Positions 57,398-64,000 of a stretch of DNA of 64,000 nucleotides are shown piece by piece. The notes under the pieces were generated by a model that saw only the letters and a list, made by a program, of their open reading frames with translations, was not told where the DNA came from and did not search any database. Every line of letters starts with the position of its first letter. Positions within the stretch are counted from its first letter, which is position 1. The DNA comes from Planctomycetaceae bacterium (lineage in GTDB: Bacteria; Planctomycetota; Planctomycetia; Planctomycetales; Planctomycetaceae): assembly GCA_041398825.1 (NCBI GenBank), contig JAWKTX010000008.1, positions 186,001 to 250,000 of the forward strand. Direction: 5' to 3'. Position numbers and translations under genes: made by a program.

Positions 57398-57620
57398 CCT
57401 AGAGACATTTCTCCGCCAAACCAGACGCGACTTGGTTGTCGACGGGCTGGTTGATACAAGTGCCATATACACAGATGGAAAGGGAGCATATCTGACGTAC
57501 GAAAATGCGCTAGATCTTTTCCAAACGGAATGACATACGAAGCTCAGTTTAGTAAGCCTGGATGTACTACTGGTGTCTGTAGACTGTGCTTGCTAACTGG
57601 TTGTGTGGATGTGGTTCTAA

Positions 57621-58064
57621 ATGAAGCGAAGACGTGTCTTAACGGTGGCTATTGCAATATGCTGCATGTTGCTGTTCATTCTATATGCTTCTCTGCTACT
57701 TGACCACAATCGGTGGCACATCGAACAGCGTGCTGTGGAAGCGAGTATCGAAAGCCTGCGCAGCAGAGTGCCACACGGTTGTCCACCGAATGCCTGGTCA
57801 AACGCCGTTGGCAGGCTCGATGCTGTCTTTTCGAACGTTATCTATAATGAGGACGATCTATCTTTAGACGGCCTAATTGAACTGAAATTAGATCTTCAGC
57901 ATCAGCTTGAAGAGGGCAAGGTGGACCCCGCCTTGCTCACTGCCATCTTTAATCGCATATGTAACTGTAATGATGTAACGCGAGCGGAAGGTCGTCGGCA
58001 TCAAAAGGACTTCAATGAGTATTTGGACCTCTGCAGAAGGAGTCGCGATAAGGGGACACTCTGA
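57621..58064 (+). CDS. Small membrane-anchored hypothetical protein, 3' end made by a REP-like repeat
   Basis: 147 aa with an N-terminal anchor ('VAIAICCMLLFILYASLLLD') and a soluble helical domain ('LIELKLDLQHQLEEGKVDPA'). The final residues 'SRDKGTL' and the TGA are encoded by a 'gcgataaggggacactctga' repeat that recurs at 60375-60430. The original C-terminus has therefore probably been replaced. Its position just before RHS fragments makes an immunity-type role possible, but nothing in the sequence proves it. Confidence 0.55.
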   Translation: MKRRRVLTVAIAICCMLLFILYASLLLDHNRWHIEQRAVEASIESLRSRVPHGCPPNAWSNAVGRLDAVFSNVIYNEDDLSLDGLIELKLDLQHQLEEGKVDPALLTAIFNRICNCNDVTRAEGRRHQKDFNEYLDLCRRSRDKGTL

Positions 58065-58067
58065 ATT
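58045..58067 (+). repeat. REP-like repeat, diverged copy
   Basis: 'gcgataaggggacactctga' plus 'att' matches the two copies at 60375-60424 with one change (c for t). It lies 660 bp upstream of the intact RAYT gene, in the same orientation as the other copies. Confidence 0.75.
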
Positions 58068-58143
58068 GTTGAGAGAGTGGGATTCTTCGACTTAACGATT
58101 ACCGGGTCCAATTCGGGACAATTGCGTAGTCGGTGTCGCACCA

Positions 58144-58650
58144 GTGACCAGTCAGTTGACGGGAGCCGATCATACAGGTCTGACGGACGAATCGTTCTGG
58201 TATGACAGCAACGGCAACCGTCTGACGAGCGGGTCGACGGTGACTTATTCCACCGATGATCACAACCGCATTCTGTCCGACGGAACATTCACGTACGCTT
58301 ACGATGCGGAAGGCAATCGGATATCGAAGACGGAGATCTCCACCGGCGAGGTGGTGGAATACTCGTGGAGCCATGTGAATCAGTTAACGGCGTTGACGTA
58401 CAAAGACGCGAACAACACCGTGACAAAGTCGGTGACATATCGTTACGATGCTCTGGGGCGACGCATTGGCAAGAGCGTTGACGAAACGGGAGACGGCATC
58501 GTGGATCGCAGCGAGACCTACATCTATGACGGGGCCGGCTTATTGGCCGATGCATTGGGATCGATTCACATCAGCGGCCCGAATGGCGAAACGAGGATGA
58601 ACAACGGAAGGATGAACAACGGGGCCATCCACCTGATGTTGTCCTGGTGA
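58144..58650 (+). pseudogene. RHS/YD-repeat fragment
   Basis: 168 codons with typical YD-repeats: 'DESFWYDSNGNRLTSGSTVT', 'FTYAYDAEGNRISKTE', 'VTYRYDALGRRIGKSVDE' and 'ETYIYDGAGLLADALGS'. These build the RHS shell that encloses a C-terminal toxin. The fragment has no signal, no beginning of the shell and no 'RxxDPxG' core end. It ends in a 15-bp duplicated tail (RMNNG twice). It looks like a piece cut from a large rhs gene. The next RHS piece appears 1.9 kb downstream, past a transposase. Confidence 0.8.
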
Positions 58651-58726
58651 GGCGGAATGTTTAGAGTTCTGTTGCTGTTGTCAACGGGCGTTTGTCAGGG
58701 TTGTCGATGTGAAAGGGAGAGTCAGG

Positions 58727-59593
58727 ATGCCACGAGCGAATCGGCGGGACGTTCTGGCGGAGGGTGAGATTCAGGTTGTTCATTTCGTGAATCGGTGCGT
58801 TCGGCGGGCCTTTCTTTGTGGAAAAGATCCGCTCACCGGGGTCGATTACGAACATCGTCGCGAGATGATTCGGCAGCGGCTGGAGTTCCTGGCCGGAATC
58901 ATGGGCATCGAAGTGCTCGGCTACAGCGTGATGAGCAATCATCTTCACTGCGTCTTGCGCAGCCGGCACGATGTTGTGGTCACGTGGTCGGACAAAGAGT
59001 TGGCGCAGAAGTGGTGGGCGTTGTGTCCGGCTCGCAAGCAAAAGGATGGCTCCGCGGCCGAGCCGACCGAATTCGAAATCAATGCGATTAAGAACGACAG
59101 GCAAAAGCTAAAGGACGTGCGAATTCGGTTGAGCAGTATCTCATGGTTTATGCGGTTCCTGTGTGAAAAGGTGGCTCGCGAAAGCAACAAGCAGGATGAA
59201 TGTACGGGCCGATTCTGGGAGGGTCGCTTCAAGGCTCAGGTGCTGGCCGACGACGCGGCGATCCTGGCGTGCATGCAGTACGTCGACCTGAATCCCGTGC
59301 GAGCCAAACTGGCGAAGACACCGGAGGCAAGCAACTTCACCAGCGCTCAGGACCGTATCGCAGACGCGAAGACGGCCGATGAGGTTTCGACAGCGGACGC
59401 TCGCGACAACCGCATGGAGCACGGTGAACGAGCCGGGTGGCTGGCCCCGGTTGCATTGCGCCCAAAACCTCGGCCAGACATTCCTCCAAAGCAGCGGTCG
59501 ATGAGACCAAGCCTGGTCGCCAGCCTGGCCGCATCACTCTCCTTAGAGAGACCAGAGCCTTCGTCGCACCTATGCGCTATTACCGACCCGTAG
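58727..59593 (+). mobile_element. REP-associated tyrosine transposase (RAYT, IS200-like Y1 family), intact
   Basis: 288 aa from ATG 58727, with 'aaggga' upstream. 'QVVHFVNRCVRRAFLCG' opens the family fold and 'YSVMSNHLHCVLRS' holds the HUH metal-binding histidines. 'CTGRFWEGRFKAQVLADDAA' and 'CMQYVDLNPVRAKLAKTPE' complete the RAYT signature. RAYTs are single-copy housekeeping-like transposases that mobilise REP sequences by single-strand cutting. It lies between REP-like repeats (58045 and 60375), which fits this role, and between two RHS fragments. A decayed relative is at 50310-51134. Confidence 0.88.
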
Positions 59594-59662
59594 CAATCTC
59601 AGGCGCTACGAACACACATCACCCCCGTACGCCAACAACCTGCACAATGAAACAGGATTCAT

Positions 59663-60250
59663 ATGGATATGAACCCGTATGAAAGCCCGCAGCAGACATC
59701 CGGGGGAGTTGCAGATTCCGCTCACTCAAAAGCAATTGCGGTCTATCGCTTGCGACTGGCAACGATCCTTGGAATCAGCCTTCCTGCGATCATGTACGCA
59801 TTCTGGGTTTGGCGCAGCATTGTGGCCATTAACGAACGCCTTGAGGAGGCAAAAGCCGAGCCATTCCTGTACGGCGCAATAACCCGCCGCTGCCTCGACA
59901 TCCTGAGCCAGGGAGTCCTGTTTGCCGTATCAATCGCAGCCGGATGGTGGCTCGCATTTCCGTTGTACCAATCGACCTGTCGATTGATCCGCCGAATCTT
60001 CGTACAACGTGCCCCCGAGGATGTATGGTGCGCGGCAAGTAACCAGGCACTTTGGCCACTGCCATACGCAGCCGCAGGTGGTTCCATCACATGGTTCCTG
60101 TATGAGTTCACCCTTCCACATAGCACAACGAATGATGTCCTCTGTGGCACGATTGGCAATGTATTTGGCGCGTGGTGCTACCTCACGTTGCTGGTTTCGT
60201 GGATCAAGGTTGCTCGCAAAACGCCAAAGACAAACCAGCCGACGACCTGA
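59663..60250 (+). CDS. Hypothetical four-helix membrane protein, MNPYESP type
   Basis: 195 aa. The N-terminus 'MDMNPYESPQQ' is the short planctomycete-specific leader seen on many membrane proteins; the real start may be the second Met (59669). Four hydrophobic helices follow (about 30-50, 85-105, 132-150 and 165-185). There is no catalytic motif. Lying between RHS fragments, it may be cargo or an immunity protein, but this is only context. Confidence 0.6.
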   Translation: MDMNPYESPQQTSGGVADSAHSKAIAVYRLRLATILGISLPAIMYAFWVWRSIVAINERLEEAKAEPFLYGAITRRCLDILSQGVLFAVSIAAGWWLAFPLYQSTCRLIRRIFVQRAPEDVWCAASNQALWPLPYAAAGGSITWFLYEFTLPHSTTNDVLCGTIGNVFGAWCYLTLLVSWIKVARKTPKTNQPTT

Positions 60251-60374
60251 TGGTCTCAACGATCGACGCACAACAATTCGCACAGACACAGTGAGACCCA
60301 CAGCTTCGACGGCGAGGTCGCACTTGTGCCAGAGTACGACGGCAAATCACCAGGAATCGACTTCCGATAGAGGT

Positions 60375-60430
60375 GGAGAGAGCGATAAGGGGACATTCTG
60401 GAGAGAGCGATAAGGGGACATTCTGAATTA
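60375..60430 (+). repeat. Two tandem 25-bp REP-like repeats
   Basis: 'ggagagagcgataagggg' followed by 'acattct' occurs twice exactly, at 60375-60399 and 60400-60424, and runs into 'gaatta'. The same core is at 58045-58067. Together the copies bracket the RAYT gene, so they are probably its REP-like substrate. Confidence 0.8.
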
Positions 60431-60519
60431 TAGCATGGCGTTGAAACATCGCTCGAAATCTGAATCACCTATTCTGGCACTCACGCACAGAGACTCTCGG
60501 TTCTGATCAGGACACAATA

Positions 60520-61467
60520 ATGGGAACCACAATCTTCGTCTGGGATCCAGTATTTGACTGTGTGTCCCATGAATTGGACGGCACAGGAGCAGTCAAAGCC
60601 AGCTACACGAACGAACCGCAGCAATACGGCGGAGTCATCAGCCAGCACCGAGACGGTACCACCAGCACCCTCCACGCCGACGCCCTCGGCAGCACCCGAT
60701 TCCTCACGGATGAATCTGGTGCTATCACTGACACCTACCTCTACGACGCCTGGGGAAACACCGTCGCAGAAACCGGCACAACCACCATGCCATTCAAATG
60801 GGTCGGAAAGTACGGCTACTACGCTGACGAATCAACAACGCAGGTTTACGTCAGAGCAAGGATGTATCAGCCGACTGTGGCAAGGTGGATCAGTATTGAT
60901 CCGCAATTCGACGAAACGAACGTGGCGTTTGCTTACGGAACGAATCGTCCGGTAAGCCATCTTGATTCTTCGGGTCTATTGACATGGGAGTCACTAACAC
61001 TGGAAACCGGCCCGTGCGGAATGTACCACTGGCCGGTCAGGTTTATTCCTGAATCGGAACGACAGGGCTGGATCCTCCAGGAGGTGTCGTTTTGGTTTGA
61101 TATCGGTCAATGTGATTCGGCTGTTTCAATAAAGAGCCAACCCTGCAGGTCCGGAAAGATCACCGGCAACTCTGGTGCCGTCGAGCTGCACACATATTGG
61201 GAGATCTGGTACGTGACGAAGTCCGGCGATATCGCGACAGCTGGACGACTACGTCGCAGCCCATCGAAGAATCGGGTGTTTGACGAGAAGAGTGCTGTTG
61301 TCGGGGGCGGAATGGACTATTTTGGCTTTAATGGCGGGGCTGACACCTGCGTCGAGGAGACGGCCTCTACTCAAACGGGAAAAGTGTACTTCCTGCGTGG
61401 CAATATAATACCGCCCGAGTTTTTAACTCAGTCCGGCAGACCCCTTGCCGCACGGTTTTGGGGTTGA
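60520..61467 (+). CDS. RHS core C-terminal fragment with a variable tail domain
   Basis: 315 aa. It begins inside the RHS shell ('TTIFVWDPVFDCVSHELDGT', 'LHADALGSTRFLTDESGAIT', 'DTYLYDAWGNTVAETGT') and ends the shell with 'YVRARMYQPTVARWISIDPQ', the usual RHS-associated core boundary. The following ~175 residues are a variable domain rich in Cys and Trp with no motif I know; in RHS proteins this position holds the toxin. The frame lacks the long N-terminal repeats and any signal. It is a detached C-terminal cassette, not a complete toxin gene. Confidence 0.78.
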   Translation: MGTTIFVWDPVFDCVSHELDGTGAVKASYTNEPQQYGGVISQHRDGTTSTLHADALGSTRFLTDESGAITDTYLYDAWGNTVAETGTTTMPFKWVGKYGYYADESTTQVYVRARMYQPTVARWISIDPQFDETNVAFAYGTNRPVSHLDSSGLLTWESLTLETGPCGMYHWPVRFIPESERQGWILQEVSFWFDIGQCDSAVSIKSQPCRSGKITGNSGAVELHTYWEIWYVTKSGDIATAGRLRRSPSKNRVFDEKSAVVGGGMDYFGFNGGADTCVEETASTQTGKVYFLRGNIIPPEFLTQSGRPLAARFWG

Positions 61468-61516
61468 GATGTCATTCAACCCAAAGAACCTATACACGTG
61501 CAAGAAGTAATCGGAC

Positions 61517-62629
61517 ATGACCTTCAAAAAGAAGTTGTTACTGACAGCCTTCCTGTTCTTTGCACTCACTTATGGTTCATGGACTGCTGTTCGTGTTTGG
61601 GTCAGACTTCGCGCCTATAGCAAGTTAAGCCAAATAGCCAGTTTTCGAAGCGAAGCGGACAAGGAATTGGCTGCAGACGGAATTCAAGTGCTGTATGAAG
61701 CTAATGGGAACAAAATTGCGTTTTCCAATTGGAGTGGAATTCGGATCCAATTGGGTGACGATTACGATGCAGTGCCGCAGTTAGATATTCAGAACCGTTT
61801 TTGCCCACATGAAATTAGATGCGTCAAAATCATTTCGGGCCGACCGTACGGACAGCGAGAACCACAAAGTCTGTTGAAACAGGAAGACTTCGATCAGTTC
61901 TCAATCTGTAACGACTTGAGCTATCTCGAGCTCAGTGGAATGGCTATTGACTCTTTGGATATATCAGACGACTTTCCTGACCTAAAAGAGTTGGTGATTG
62001 AAACAAGCTGTGTCGTTGGGACACTGAGGCTTGGTGTCCGAAGTGGTCTGACTAAATTGAAGTACTATTCGGATGGAGGCCCGGCACCAGTAGATTTGGT
62101 TGATGTTTTGTCGCATGCATCATCATTGCGTTCCTGTGACTTGTCCGGACAGTCAGTTCCAAAGACTGTCTTGACAGCAGTCCAGCGTTTGCAGGATCTG
62201 AGATGGTTAACTCTTAAAGGAAGTATTGTTCCAGCTTCCTGGCTGAGCCGCATGGCTTGTCGAGATTCGCTGGAGGTGCTTCGCATTGATGGCGTCGACG
62301 CTGATGAGGCTCTTTGTGAGACGTTACGCTCGATGGTGGAGCTGCGTGTTCTGGATATCAACATTGACGGGTTAGCCGACGGAGATTTCGGCGAATTGTT
62401 CAATTCAGAAAATTCGATCGAAATGCTGATACTGCGTTCTCCGCTAGTAAGTGATGATTCTACAAAGGAGCTGACGAAGAATGATTTACTGCAGCTAAGA
62501 GACAACAAGAAGTTGAAAGTTCTCTCGATCCCTGAGACAGCAATTGATGCAGATGTATTGAACGAGATTCGACTTCTGCGACCTGACTTATGGATTCAAG
62601 TGGCGCGCGTTCGCGATGTTGAGATTTAG
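61517..62629 (+). CDS. Membrane-anchored leucine-rich protein next to the RHS tail
   Basis: 370 aa with an N-terminal membrane helix ('LLLTAFLFFALTYGSWTAV'). The C-terminal half has irregular leucine-rich repeats ('LRWLTLKGSIVPASWL', 'LEVLRIDGVDADEALCETLR', 'LRVLDINIDG', 'LKVLSIPETAIDADVL'). It starts 49 nt after the RHS tail, in the place where an immunity gene usually sits. LRR proteins bind other proteins, which would suit an immunity or regulatory role, but planctomycetes have many unrelated LRR genes. Frame intact. Confidence 0.65.
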   Translation: MTFKKKLLLTAFLFFALTYGSWTAVRVWVRLRAYSKLSQIASFRSEADKELAADGIQVLYEANGNKIAFSNWSGIRIQLGDDYDAVPQLDIQNRFCPHEIRCVKIISGRPYGQREPQSLLKQEDFDQFSICNDLSYLELSGMAIDSLDISDDFPDLKELVIETSCVVGTLRLGVRSGLTKLKYYSDGGPAPVDLVDVLSHASSLRSCDLSGQSVPKTVLTAVQRLQDLRWLTLKGSIVPASWLSRMACRDSLEVLRIDGVDADEALCETLRSMVELRVLDINIDGLADGDFGELFNSENSIEMLILRSPLVSDDSTKELTKNDLLQLRDNKKLKVLSIPETAIDADVLNEIRLLRPDLWIQVARVRDVEI

Positions 62630-62686
62630 AACCGCCTGCACGCAGCACCTCACCTGGCTTGCACTGCATTTCTGAATTCGATTCAG

Positions 62687-62971
62687 TTGATTGGTGAATA
62701 CCGCACAGGAACGAACTGGTACCGACAGACTTACACCTACGACCCAGCTGGCAACAGGACACTGAAGAATATCGACACGGTTCAAACAACATATGCGTAC
62801 GGCGTTGCGAACCAGCTCGTGTATGGGGAGGCTTCGACGGACAGAACAACGTATGTTTACGATCAGGACGGCAATCAACAGGTCGAAGTCCCTGCCGCTG
62901 GCAATAGAACGACGACAACCTGGAATTGCGAGAAGGACGGGAGCTCCGGGGGAAACTCATTCGCCCGGTGA
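62687..62971 (+). pseudogene. RHS/YD-repeat fragment
   Basis: 94 codons with 'RQTYTYDPAGNRTLKNIDTV', 'TTYAYGVANQLVYGE' and 'TTYVYDQDGNQQVEV'. The frame then breaks: 'TTWNCEKDGSS' should read roughly TTWNCENR in the next frame. No start, signal or core end is present. This is the third RHS piece, located after the LRR gene and just before the convergent WD40 gene. Confidence 0.75.
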
Positions 62972-63016
62972 ATGCCGATTCCGAATGCCATCAGAACAAG
63001 TCATCTGAGGGCGATG

Positions 63017-64000
63017 TCATGGGCGGCTGTTCTGGGGCCGGTCGGTGAGGGACCAGTCCAGATCCATGTCTGCGAGTTGTTGTCGCACATACTGCAGATT
63101 CCACACGTACATCGATTCCGTCTTCCCGCCGGTCCCGCAGGCGAGGTAGTTCTGATCGGGGCTGAACGCGAGGGCGAAGGTGGCTTCGGGGCCGGCTGCG
63201 GAAAACGATTCGCCGTATGGATTCTGGAGCCACGCAAGAGTCCTGAACGGGCTGGTTTGCACCAGTCGCACCCCTTCTCCGTCCTGAAGCGCAAGCATCG
63301 ATTCATCCTGAGTGAAGGCTCCGCGTCCGAACCCGGAGTTAGACAGTGGTATTTCACAATTGAGTTGCCAGTTGCTGGTATCAAAGATCATGGCTTTTCG
63401 GCGCGTCGACAGCAACAGCCACCTTCCGTTCGGGCTGAACAGGGCGTCGGCGCTCACAGCTCCCGGCAATTGGTATTCGAAGACGACCGTATGGTCTGAA
63501 TTCTGAAGGACGCGGACGGTGTCCAGATGTTTTCCAGCGAGCGCGTACAGTGAGCCATCATCGGAGGTTTCGATAATCCATTCATCCGGATGGGAAGGAA
63601 CTTCTGCTCCCAGTTGCATGTCCGCGTCGGTCAGTGTTAATTGCTGAACTCCCCGATTCGAAGTGTGAATCAGGCCACTTCTGCTGTCCCGCGTCAGATC
63701 AAATGTTACTGTGGTTGACGATGATACCGACTGACGTGACGCAGACGCATCCATGCTGTTTCCGTCCGCAAAGTGTCGGCAGTTCCACCGAGCAAAATGT
63801 GAGTGCCCGGAACAGTACAGAAAGCGATCGTCCTGAGCGAATTGACACTGCACGGTTTTGCTTTCGAAAGGCAGGACGTACCGGACTTCACCCGAAGGCC
63901 AGTCGCGGATCACGACCTGATCTGCCGCCGTATGCGCGAGCAATGTTGATGATTGGTTAAACGCAGCGTCATAGATTCCAAAGTCACCGCTCTTCCATCC
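63017..64000 (-). CDS. WD40-like beta-propeller protein, 5' end outside the window
   Basis: The frame is open through the right edge, so the gene starts beyond 64000; the TTG at 63943 is only an internal codon. The visible 327 residues are WD40/YVTN-type blades: 'FGIYDAAFNQSSTLLAHTAA', 'VVIRDWPSGEVRYVLPF', 'ADALFSPNGRWLLLSTRRKA', 'MIFDTSNWQLNCEI' and 'FALAFSPDQNYLACGTGGKT'. It ends 'MYVWNLQYVRQQLADMDLDW', a C-terminus common to planctomycete kinase-linked WD40 proteins. A kinase domain could lie upstream, outside the window. It is convergent with the RHS debris. Confidence 0.82.
   Translation of the reverse strand, partial: GWKSGDFGIYDAAFNQSSTLLAHTAADQVVIRDWPSGEVRYVLPFESKTVQCQFAQDDRFLYCSGHSHFARWNCRHFADGNSMDASASRQSVSSSTTVTFDLTRDSRSGLIHTSNRGVQQLTLTDADMQLGAEVPSHPDEWIIETSDDGSLYALAGKHLDTVRVLQNSDHTVVFEYQLPGAVSADALFSPNGRWLLLSTRRKAMIFDTSNWQLNCEIPLSNSGFGRGAFTQDESMLALQDGEGVRLVQTSPFRTLAWLQNPYGESFSAAGPEATFALAFSPDQNYLACGTGGKTESMYVWNLQYVRQQLADMDLDWSLTDRPQNSRP

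Noticed and set aside
1..64000. tRNA, rRNA, riboswitch or replication-origin signals
   Set aside because: I looked for conserved tRNA T-loop patterns, rRNA blocks and DnaA-box clusters and saw none I could defend by eye.

Overview
The window reads as a chromosome segment of a planctomycete, most likely a member of the Planctomycetales. Four kinds of gene support this: two Tat-exported DUF1501 proteins; two very large secreted proteins that join a beta-propeller, HEAT-like repeats and a CxxCH haem domain; formylglycine sulfatases; and membrane-anchored Ser/Thr kinases. A small protein beginning MDMNPYESP fits too. No rRNA, tRNA or CRISPR array was recognised.

Layout. Positions 3-923 hold the end of a leucine-rich repeat gene. 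Positions 1095 to about 9330 are a graveyard of broken genes, nearly all on the minus strand: a sulfatase relic, the C-terminus of a type I methylase (HsdM), a decayed two-gene SIR2-APAZ plus short Argonaute (SPARSA-type) defence operon, the N-terminus of HsdR preceded by an HsdS tail, one intact DUF234-type ATPase, the C-terminus of HsdR, and an esterase relic. The SPARSA relic is the most notable item. Both of its genes keep their expected start, stop and length, but each carries many frameshifts.

From 9462 to 49714 the window is mostly intact planctomycete core and secretome: an alpha/beta hydrolase, a DUF1501 protein, a DinB-like protein, a kinase gene split by an in-frame TGA, surE, prs, a 1714-residue secreted multidomain protein, glgX, a coiled-coil membrane protein cluster with a 40-residue membrane protein, two tandem paralogues sharing a CCF-containing domain, a second kinase, a second giant haem/propeller protein, a DUF2807 lipoprotein, a second DUF1501 protein, mtnA overlapping a thioredoxin-like giant, and an arylsulfatase.

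From 50310 to the end the window is accessory again: a decayed REP-associated transposase, a 1954-residue DUF4011 helicase-nuclease (probable defence protein), and a mosaic of RHS/YD-repeat fragments. The RHS fragments are interleaved with small membrane or LRR proteins, an intact REP-associated transposase and 25-bp REP-like repeats. A WD40-type beta-propeller gene runs off the right edge.

The two ends of the window therefore look like turnover zones (defence and polymorphic-toxin islands) flanking a stable block. All function calls come from motif reading by eye; no search was run.
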